The notes under the pieces: generated by a model
The model's input: only the letters and a program-made list of their open reading frames with translations
The model's database searches: none
What the model was told of the DNA's origin: nothing
Assembly (NCBI RefSeq): GCF_025917315.1
Contig: NZ_CP080627.1
Coordinates: 682,001-746,000, forward strand
Length of the DNA: 64,000 bases
DNA from: Halomonas qaidamensis
GTDB taxonomy: Bacteria; Pseudomonadota; Gammaproteobacteria; Pseudomonadales; Halomonadaceae
Direction: 5' to 3'
Shown: positions 51,524-64,000 of the stretch, piece after piece
How the letters are laid out: the number at the start of each line of letters is the position of its first letter
How positions within the stretch are numbered: position 1 is the first letter of the stretch
Position numbers and translations under genes: made by a program

Positions 51524-52089
51524 GTATTAATATCAACCTTTTGCCATGGCGTGAAGTACGGCGAGAAAGGCGCACGAAGAAGTTTTACGGCGTTATGTTA
51601 TTGATGCTAGTGGCAGGTGCTGCGTGTGGGCTAGGCATCTTGTACATATATCAGCAGCAATTGGCTGCTCAGCAACAGCGTAATGCTTATATTTCTACCT
51701 ATATTGAGCAGCTCAACATTGAAATTTCCGATGTGCAGCGCTATCAGGGTGATACGGAACGTTTAGGTGAGCAGTTAGCGTTGTTTCAAACGCTTAATTC
51801 CGAACGTATGAGTACAGTAAGGCTGTTTAATGATATTGCCGCTAGCGTTGCCGATGGTGTGGTGTATCAACGTATGACACGCAGCGGAGAGCTCGTTAGC
51901 CTTTCCGCGGTCGCCAGTAATGAGCGTCAAATTTCTGAGCAGTTACGACAAATTGCAGATATGCCTGGGTTGGGTGTACCGCTATTTTCTGAGGTTGCCA
52001 GCGGCCAAGATGACACACGGCGTGTTTTTCAGTTTGAAGTGATGCAGCAGCCTCTTAGTGACGCTGTTTCCCTGGAGGCTGCGCTATGA
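51520..52089 (+). CDS. pilN: Type IV pilus inner-membrane protein PilN
   Basis: This 189-residue bitopic protein starts with the PilM-binding motif INLLPWREVRRERR. A single membrane helix (VMLLMLVAGAACGLGILYIY, about 25-44) is followed by a periplasmic coiled coil and a ferredoxin-like domain. It overlaps both neighbours by four bases (ATGA). PilN pairs with PilO and PilP in the alignment complex linking the inner platform to the PilQ secretin. Confidence 0.96.
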   Translation: MSININLLPWREVRRERRTKKFYGVMLLMLVAGAACGLGILYIYQQQLAAQQQRNAYISTYIEQLNIEISDVQRYQGDTERLGEQLALFQTLNSERMSTVRLFNDIAASVADGVVYQRMTRSGELVSLSAVASNERQISEQLRQIADMPGLGVPLFSEVASGQDDTRRVFQFEVMQQPLSDAVSLEAAL

Positions 52090-52733
52090 TGGTTAACCGT
52101 GGACAGATTAACCGAGAGTGGCAACGTCTGCGCAATCTTGATTGGCAGACGTTGGATGTTAAAGAAGCCGGCGAGTGGCCCGGGCTGCTGAAAGCTCTAC
52201 TAGGACTATTTGTTTTTTTAATTTCTTTTTTAGCTATTAATTGGTGGTTCGTGGGCGAGTCGCGTGACTTACTTGCCGCGGAACAGCGTCAAGAAGAGCG
52301 ACTGTTAGTCGAGTATCGACGCAAAGCCTCTGAAGCTGCCTTTTTGCCAGATATACGTAGTCAGTTGTCGATTCTTGAAGAACAGATGGTGCAGATGCAG
52401 GCAATGTTGCCTACCAGCGCAGAAATACCTTCTTTATTAGATAGCATCAGCGACGCTGCCATTGAGAACCGGTTGACCATTGAGACTATTCGTTTAAGGC
52501 CTCCGGTGAGCAATACCCACTATATTGAGCACCCTTTCGATATCCAGGTGCGAGGGGGTTACCATGCGTTGGCGCAATTTGTCTCGGATATTAGCGATCT
52601 AGCGCGAATTATTACTCAACACGACTTAACACTCTTGCCTGTTGATCAGAGCGGTGACACGCTACGAATGACGCTACTTGCACGCACATATAGCTACAAG
52701 ACAGTATCGGCAGAAGGGGGCAGCACGCCATGA
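52086..52733 (+). CDS. pilO: Type IV pilus inner-membrane protein PilO
   Basis: This 215-residue bitopic protein has a short cytoplasmic start and one membrane helix (LLGLFVFLISFLAINWWFVG, about 36-57). A coiled coil (EERLLVEYRRKASEAAFLPDIRSQLSILEEQMVQMQAML) precedes a ferredoxin-like end. PilO is usually around this length and forms heterodimers with PilN. Both ends overlap neighbours by four bases, so expression is tightly coupled. Confidence 0.95.
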   Translation: MMVNRGQINREWQRLRNLDWQTLDVKEAGEWPGLLKALLGLFVFLISFLAINWWFVGESRDLLAAEQRQEERLLVEYRRKASEAAFLPDIRSQLSILEEQMVQMQAMLPTSAEIPSLLDSISDAAIENRLTIETIRLRPPVSNTHYIEHPFDIQVRGGYHALAQFVSDISDLARIITQHDLTLLPVDQSGDTLRMTLLARTYSYKTVSAEGGSTP

Positions 52734-53254
52734 AGCGCTTGTTATGCCTGCTGCTGTGTAGTGTCGGCTTATCTGGTTGCAGCGATCCTCAATTAGGCCA
52801 GCTAGACCAAACACTTTCAGAAATACGCCGTGCTCCTGGTGGGCAAGCGCCGGAGATAGTTAAGAAATTACCAGAGTACCAGTCGCTTGATTACCGTTTT
52901 AGCGATGCACGCAGTCCTTTTTTAGCGCCTGAAGGCGTTCGCGAAAATGCGTTGCAGGTGGAGCAGGTCATGAGTGAACTTGCCCCCGATCAACAGCGCA
53001 CCCAAGAGCCGTTGGAACGTTTTCAGCTTCAGACATTACGCTTAGTCGGTACGCTGCGTATGGGAGGGCAGCAAGTCGCATTAATTGCCCCTCCTGAGGG
53101 AGACATTGTTAGCGTACGAGAAGGTAATTATCTAGGCACCAACCATGGTCTTATTAACCAGATTGGCCCACAGGAAATCAGTATTGTTGAACGCGTTTTC
53201 AGCCCTCAGCACGGGTGGCAAGAGCGGCAGGCAACGCTCACCCTCGAGGAATAA
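52730..53254 (+). CDS. pilP: Type IV pilus lipoprotein PilP
   Basis: This 174-residue lipoprotein carries a signal peptide and a lipobox (LCSVGLSGCSDPQ, lipidated Cys near residue 17). A flexible linker is followed by a C-terminal beta domain (LETLRLVGTLR-like segment, GGQQVALIAPPEGDIVSVREGNYLGTNHGLI). PilP bridges the PilN/PilO platform and the PilQ secretin. The start overlaps the PilO stop (ATGA). Confidence 0.95.
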   Translation: MKRLLCLLLCSVGLSGCSDPQLGQLDQTLSEIRRAPGGQAPEIVKKLPEYQSLDYRFSDARSPFLAPEGVRENALQVEQVMSELAPDQQRTQEPLERFQLQTLRLVGTLRMGGQQVALIAPPEGDIVSVREGNYLGTNHGLINQIGPQEISIVERVFSPQHGWQERQATLTLEE

Positions 53255-53283
53255 TTTTTTTACTTGTTACCGGATATCCCCCT

Positions 53284-55314
53284 ATGGTCGTCACATTTCG
53301 CCAAATTTTACTGTTATTGATAGCCTTCGTGCCGTCGCTCGGCATGGCTTCAGTACTTACCGATTTAGATGTGCGCCAAACCAATAACGGTAATGTAGAG
53401 TTAGTGTTGCAGTTCAGTGGCGGCGTTGCCCAGCTAAGAGGCTATCGGTTAGACGCACCTCCTCGTCTAGCGCTTGATTTAGCCGATACACAGAGTGCCG
53501 TTGCCCAACGCCGTATTGCCGTTAGCCGTGGTGGTGTTGAGCAGGTGACCGTGTTGGAGGGCAGTGGGCGAACGCGTCTCGTGGTTGATTTGAATGAATC
53601 CCTTGATTACACCTCTCGTGTAGTCGGAGATCAGCTAAGAGTCACCTTCGTCTCAGGAAACTCCGCGTCTATGCCAGCATCGCAGGCTACTCAGCCGCCC
53701 AACCAAGGGCCCCGTGTTGAAAATATTGATTTTCAGCGTGGCGAGAATGGCGCGGGACGTGTTTTGGTGACATTTAATCGCGATGGTGTAGTGACTAACC
53801 TGCGTGAAGGGAGCGGAGGCAGTGTATTGGTAGAACTGAGGGACATTGACCTGCCCGATGCGCTTAACCAAGTTTATGATGTCACCGATTTCGCGACACC
53901 CGTTACTCGTATTACTCCCTTTGTTGGGCAGCGTGATGTGCGACTTGAACTGCAAATGAATGGCCCTTACGCGATGATTTCATCGCAAAATGGACGTACG
54001 CTGGCAGTTGAGATTCAGCCAGTCAGTCAAGCATCACAGCAGGAGCGAGAGCAACAAGGGGAGTCGTTTACTGGAGAGCGATTAAGCCTTAATTTTCAAG
54101 ATATTGAAGTACGTGCAGTACTGGCTACCTTGGCAGAGTTTACTGGTCTCAATCTAGTGGCCAGCGATAGCGTTGCTGGTCGTATTACGCTTAATTTGAA
54201 CGATGTTCCCTGGGATCAAGCATTAGCGCTGATCTTGCAAAGCCAAGGGCTTGCAAGCCGTGAACAGGGTAATGTGATCGTAGTAGCGCCAGCTAGTGAA
54301 CTGGCGGCGCTTGAACGGCAAGAGATAGAAACACGCAACCAGCGCCAAACGTTGGCACCCTTAGTCACTGAATTTATCGAAGTAAAGTACGCGCGCGCTG
54401 AAGACCTTGCCCAACTGTTGCGTGGTGGTGATGGCTTTGGTCTGTTAACCGATCGAGGGCGAGTTAGTATCGATCAGCGTACCAACACGCTACTGGTACA
54501 AGATACCGCAGACCAGGTGCGCGATATTATTCGCACGTTAGATCGCTTGGATGTGGCCGTGAGGCAGGTGCAAATTGAAGCAAGAATTGTTATTGCTCGA
54601 GATACCGCCTCACGGGAGCTGGGTATTAACTGGGGGGCGTCAACTACGGGAGGCTTCCAGCAAGATAGCAACGGCGTTTTTGAAAGACGAGATGTAAACC
54701 CTAACAGTCTCAATCGAGCCCAAGCGGGTCTGGCGGTTGATTTAGGATCCACGGCAGCGTCCAATACAGGGTTTAGCTTTGGCTATCTTTCTGGTGATAT
54801 TTTGCTGGATTTAGAGCTAAGAGCGCTGGAAAGTGAAGGTAAAAGCCAAACAATTTCTCAGCCCCGAGTGATCACTGCCAACCAACGTACTGCTATTATT
54901 CGTCAAGGTGAAGAACGTGCTTTCCAGAGCGTAGATGCTCAGGGGAATCCTGATACAGAGTTTAAGGAGGCCGAGCTTTCCTTGGAAGTAACACCACAAA
55001 TCACTCCGGATAACCGCATCATTATGGATTTAGTGATTAAAAACGATAGTTTCCGGGAAAGTGAATTTGGTGGTGAGCCGCCAATTGATACGAACCAAAT
55101 AGAAACCCAAGTGCTGGTTGATAATGGGCAAACGGTAGTGCTGGGCGGTATTTTGACAACAGAACAGTTGAGCCAAATAGCTAAAACACCGCTGCTTGGG
55201 GATATCCCTTTGCTTGGGCGACTGTTTCGCTATACCGAAGAGAGCAATGAAAAGGTAGAGTTATTGGTCTTTATTACTCCACGACTACTTGATGATGGTT
55301 TGGCGGTTCGCTGA
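53284..55314 (+). CDS. pilQ: Type IV pilus secretin PilQ
   Basis: 676 residues from the ATG at 53284; an upstream GTG at 53215 would overlap pilP and lacks a signal peptide at its start. A signal peptide ([15 protein letters not shown]) is followed by two AMIN domains (about 25-110 and 140-235; [16 protein letters not shown]). The secretin STN/N0 ([27 protein letters not shown], about 275-345) and N1 repeats come next. The secretin core lies near the C terminus ([51 protein letters not shown]). It forms the outer-membrane pore for pili. The stop shares a base with aroK. Confidence 0.96.
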   Translation: MVVTFRQILLLLIAFVPSLGMASVLTDLDVRQTNNGNVELVLQFSGGVAQLRGYRLDAPPRLALDLADTQSAVAQRRIAVSRGGVEQVTVLEGSGRTRLVVDLNESLDYTSRVVGDQLRVTFVSGNSASMPASQATQPPNQGPRVENIDFQRGENGAGRVLVTFNRDGVVTNLREGSGGSVLVELRDIDLPDALNQVYDVTDFATPVTRITPFVGQRDVRLELQMNGPYAMISSQNGRTLAVEIQPVSQASQQEREQQGESFTGERLSLNFQDIEVRAVLATLAEFTGLNLVASDSVAGRITLNLNDVPWDQALALILQSQGLASREQGNVIVVAPASELAALERQEIETRNQRQTLAPLVTEFIEVKYARAEDLAQLLRGGDGFGLLTDRGRVSIDQRTNTLLVQDTADQVRDIIRTLDRLDVAVRQVQIEARIVIARDTASRELGINWGASTTGGFQQDSNGVFERRDVNPNSLNRAQAGLAVDLGSTAASNTGFSFGYLSGDILLDLELRALESEGKSQTISQPRVITANQRTAIIRQGEERAFQSVDAQGNPDTEFKEAELSLEVTPQITPDNRIIMDLVIKNDSFRESEFGGEPPIDTNQIETQVLVDNGQTVVLGGILTTEQLSQIAKTPLLGDIPLLGRLFRYTEESNEKVELLVFITPRLLDDGLAVR

Positions 55315-55880
55315 TGCAAGAATTACCCAATATTTTTTTAATTGGCCCCATGGGGGCTGGCAAGAGCACGATAGGTCGCTTGCTCGCGGCTGAATTATCG
55401 CGCTCGTTTTTTGACAGCGATCACGCCATACAAGACCGCTGCGGCGCGGATATACCTTGGATTTTTGACGTTGAAGGTGAGCCTGGCTTTCGGCTGCGTG
55501 AAAGCCAGATGATTGACGAGCTGACTCAGTTGCCGAACGTGGTGGTAGCGACCGGCGGTGGAGCGGTGCTACGTGAAGAAAATCGCCGTGCTTTACGTGA
55601 ACGCGGTACCGTCGTTTATTTACTGACCACCGTTGACCAGCAGCTGAAGCGGACTGCCAAAGATCGCAACCGCCCGTTATTACAGTGTGATAATCGTGAA
55701 CAAGTACTGAACGATATGTTTGCCACACGGGATCCGCTGTATCGAGCGACCTCCGATATTACGGTGCGAACTGATCGGCGCAGTCCACGTGCGGTGGTCA
55801 ACGAAATTCTGCGTCGTGTCCATCGTATGGTGGACCCTTTGGAAATTGCGCGGGCCCAAAGCAAAAAGGTATCACAATGA
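55314..55880 (+). CDS. aroK: Shikimate kinase
   Basis: 188 residues with the shikimate kinase landmarks: P-loop [47 protein letters not shown], and [15 protein letters not shown] (substrate GGG motif). The lid segment is RNRPLLQ. It phosphorylates shikimate on the way to aromatic amino acids. It starts within the pilQ stop (TGATG) and overlaps aroB by 4 bases, the standard pilQ-aroK-aroB order. Confidence 0.96.
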   Translation: MQELPNIFLIGPMGAGKSTIGRLLAAELSRSFFDSDHAIQDRCGADIPWIFDVEGEPGFRLRESQMIDELTQLPNVVVATGGGAVLREENRRALRERGTVVYLLTTVDQQLKRTAKDRNRPLLQCDNREQVLNDMFATRDPLYRATSDITVRTDRRSPRAVVNEILRRVHRMVDPLEIARAQSKKVSQ

Positions 55881-56983
55881 CTGAAACAATAAACGCCCAG
55901 CGCACACTCACCGTCGCGCTAGGCGAACGTAGCTACCCAATACATATTGGCGTTGGGCTGCTTAAACGTGCCAACGTCTTAGTGCCTTATCTTGCTGGTC
56001 AGCAGGTGATGGTTGTGACCAATGAGACTATCGCACCGCTTTATTTAGAATCGCTTTGCGCCAGCCTACCGGATCATTTAGATGTTCATACCGTGGTGTT
56101 ACCTGACGGCGAACAGTACAAAAGCATTGAGCAGGTAAGCCGGATTTGGGATGCGCTGTTAGAGGCGGGTTTCAACCGTCGCTGTACGCTGATTGCTTTA
56201 GGTGGTGGTGTGATTGGCGATATGGTCGGTTATGCAGCAGCTGCTTATCAGCGTGGCGTTGCTTTTATTCAGGTGCCTACCACGCTACTTTCTCAGGTTG
56301 ACTCCTCGGTAGGTGGGAAGACCGGCGTTAATCACCCGCTGGGTAAGAATATGATTGGCGCGTTTTGGCAGCCGAAAGCAGTCATCGTTGATATCAATAC
56401 TTTGACCACACTGCCTAGTCGTGAGCTTTCTGCAGGCTTGGCAGAGGTAATCAAGTACGGGTTAATCCGTGATGAGCGTTTCTTGGGCTGGCTAGAAGAG
56501 AATATGCAGGCGCTACGTGGTGTTGAGCCTTCGGTAATTGCTGAAGCGATTGCCCAAAGTTGCCAAATTAAAGCTGACATTGTGGCGGAGGATGAAACTG
56601 AGCAGGGCGTTCGTGCGCTGCTAAACCTGGGGCATACCTTTGGGCATGCCATCGAAGCGCATCAGGGTTACGGTAACTGGCTACATGGTGAAGCTGTGGG
56701 AGCGGGTATGGCGATGGCGGCAACGCTCTCTCATCAGCTTGGTTGGATTGATAGCAATGCCCTCGCGCGTGCTAAGGCAGTTATTGAAAGCGCCGGATTA
56801 CCACTGGCGGCACCTGCCGGAATGACAGTAGATGACTTTTTAGCTCGTATGAAGCTGGATAAGAAGAATATTGATTCCCGCCTACGTTTGGTGCTACTCA
56901 ATGCCCTAGGAGACGCCTGTGTAAGTGATGCCACGCCGCCTGATATGCTGCGTGAGCTACTTCACCACTTTCCGCGCAACTAA
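55877..56983 (+). CDS. aroB: 3-dehydroquinate synthase
   Basis: This 368-residue enzyme starts [20 protein letters not shown] and substrate motifs are visible: [67 protein letters not shown] and the metal-binding set [30 protein letters not shown]. It forms 3-dehydroquinate from DAHP. An intrinsic terminator follows 100 bp later. The damX gene that often lies next is absent. Confidence 0.96.
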   Translation: MTETINAQRTLTVALGERSYPIHIGVGLLKRANVLVPYLAGQQVMVVTNETIAPLYLESLCASLPDHLDVHTVVLPDGEQYKSIEQVSRIWDALLEAGFNRRCTLIALGGGVIGDMVGYAAAAYQRGVAFIQVPTTLLSQVDSSVGGKTGVNHPLGKNMIGAFWQPKAVIVDINTLTTLPSRELSAGLAEVIKYGLIRDERFLGWLEENMQALRGVEPSVIAEAIAQSCQIKADIVAEDETEQGVRALLNLGHTFGHAIEAHQGYGNWLHGEAVGAGMAMAATLSHQLGWIDSNALARAKAVIESAGLPLAAPAGMTVDDFLARMKLDKKNIDSRLRLVLLNALGDACVSDATPPDMLRELLHHFPRN

Positions 56984-57507
56984 ATAATAAAGCGTATTGT
57001 TAAACGCTATAGGCTGGCAGTATTGATAACTGACATTACTGGTCAATAGTGCTGACAGGAAGTATTAATAAAAAAGCTATACGGAAAACCCACCTTCGCG
57101 TGGGTTTTTTGTTGCCTGGTTGTCAAGTGAGGATCATTTTGTATGTAATCCGCATGCCTTATGCGCTATCGGCATGGGGTTTTTGAGCGATTTGATACTA
57201 AAGTTTAATATTGTGTTGGCATCGTTGAAATAACGTTTTGCTGCATTGCAAGTGGTTGAAGTTAATATATTTTTCCATTCAGTGCGAATGCAAATGCAGG
57301 ATTTGACGAGGTTTTTTGAAGATTTGCGGGTTCTGGGTGATTGCGCTACACACCGGCAAATCGCTATGCTGGGCGACCATTTCTTAAAGCAGTGAAGGCG
57401 AGAAGTGCCTGTTTTCAAGCAGGCAGTGGAATACTAAAAAAAGAAAAACTCGTCAATATATCATCAAAACACTGCTAAAAAAACACACGCTGACTAGAGG
57501 CACGCCC
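56984..57507. other. Gene-free 524-bp gap between aroB and gltB
   Basis: It holds the aroB terminator, then about 390 bp with low GC and no credible gene. A reverse 94-codon frame (57134-57418) has no start signal, homologue pattern or conserved character. The gltB promoter must lie here, but I cannot fix its boxes. AGAGG at 57495-57499 is the gltB ribosome-binding site. Confidence 0.65.
57085..57110 (+). terminator. Intrinsic terminator of the pil-aro operon
   Basis: AAAACCCAC (57085-57093) and GTGGGTTTT (57100-57108) form a stem with a CTTCGC loop, followed by more Ts to 57110. Confidence 0.88.
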
Positions 57508-63416
<5,909 letters not shown>

Positions 63417-63474
63417 TAGTGAGACTGGGGAAGTAAGTCTTAATAGGGCGACTTTCCCGACTTCAGGCCTTCGC

Positions 63475-63583
63475 GAGGGCGCTGTGAACCCATCCATGGG
63501 CGCTACTTTTGTCATCTGACCGCCATGGATGGCGGAAATGCCGGAGGGGAACATTTTCCGGCCATGACAAAAGACCCTCGTTT
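63475..63583. repeat. Dispersed palindromic extragenic element, copy B with extra nested palindromes
   Basis: The core GAGGGCGCTGTGAACCCATCC through ATGGGCGCTACTTTTG (63475 onward) and the closing CAAAAGACCCTCG match copy A at 36866-36924. Between the arms copy B carries about 45 extra bases. These contain CCGCCATGGATGGCGG and CCGG-loop-CCGG stems, so the cruciform is enlarged. It lies between gltD and pyrG. Confidence 0.8.
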
Positions 63584-63622
63584 AGGTCTGACCTCGGTGT
63601 CGCCCATCGAGAGCAGTTCAAA

Positions 63623-63651
63623 TTGAGCCTTTAGGCGTACTCTGCTATTCT
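63623..63651 (+). promoter_or_regulatory. Likely pyrG promoter
   Basis: TTGAGC (63623-63628), 17-bp spacer and TATTCT (63646-63651), about 60 bp before the pyrG ATG. Each box matches the sigma-70 consensus at four of six bases. Confidence 0.5.
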
Positions 63652-63691
63652 GTCATCCCATCCTGGTGTGGCTTTCTGTTACGCCTTTTGA

Positions 63692-64000
<309 letters not shown>

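Noticed and set aside
57134..57418. Reverse 94-codon frame between aroB and gltB
   Set aside because: Composition looks non-coding, there is no ribosome-binding site, and it is not related to any family I know.

Overview
The window looks like chromosomal DNA of a gammaproteobacterium, most likely a moderate halophile of the Halomonadaceae. This is inferred from acidic proteins (notably the secreted ones), the gene order penicillin-binding protein 1A / pilMNOPQ / aroKB / gltBD / pyrG, and intermediate GC. No rRNA, tRNA, transposase, prophage or CRISPR was seen. Both ends cut a gene: a giant repeat protein at the left edge and pyrG at the right edge.

Region 1 (1-4425) is the C-terminal part of a very large protein built from at least eleven degenerate repeats of about 113-130 residues, probably secreted or surface-bound. 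Region 2 (4597-18623) is a catabolic island. A forward block holds an AraC regulator, RidA, a ketimine reductase/ornithine cyclodeaminase homologue, two different histone-deacetylase-fold amidohydrolases and a class IV aminotransferase. A convergent reverse block holds a HisC-like aminotransferase, an FAD-linked 2-hydroxyacid dehydrogenase and a full dipeptide/oligopeptide ABC importer, bounded by a GntR/FCD regulator. Together these suggest uptake, deacylation and transamination/oxidation of an N-acylated amine or amino acid whose identity is unknown.

Region 3 (18796-26850) is the most interesting. A tightly coupled four-gene operon encodes a 1221-residue SMC-like ATPase, a MksE/JetB-like protein, a MksF/JetA-like protein and a short Toprim protein resembling JetD. 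This is a Wadjet/MksBEFG-type system with an unusual gene order and a compact nuclease subunit. Remains of extragenic repeats and two toxin-antitoxin pairs (YefM-YoeB, HigB-HigA) follow, giving a defence-island character.

Region 4 (26969-38236) is housekeeping: RNase Z, a FrnE-like DsbA protein, an exported MetX-like hydrolase, a UbiH-family hydroxylase, a sirtuin, 3-methyladenine glycosylase, SelO, DinB with a LexA box, an alpha/beta hydrolase, a YkoF-like protein and a GabT-type aminotransferase. Region 5 (38402-47661) has an EAL phosphodiesterase, then a glutarate/L-2-hydroxyglutarate locus (gcdH-gcdG, a CsiR-like GntR regulator, lhgO) and a TAXI-type TRAP transporter. GabT, GcdG/GcdH and LhgO fit the glutarate end of lysine breakdown.

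Region 6 (47740-64000) is conserved chromosome core: PBP1A divergent from pilMNOPQ-aroK-aroB (overlapping or nearly abutting genes), then gltBD and the start of pyrG. A palindromic extragenic element occurs twice (near 36853 and 63475). Short tandem duplications sit on or just after several stop codons.
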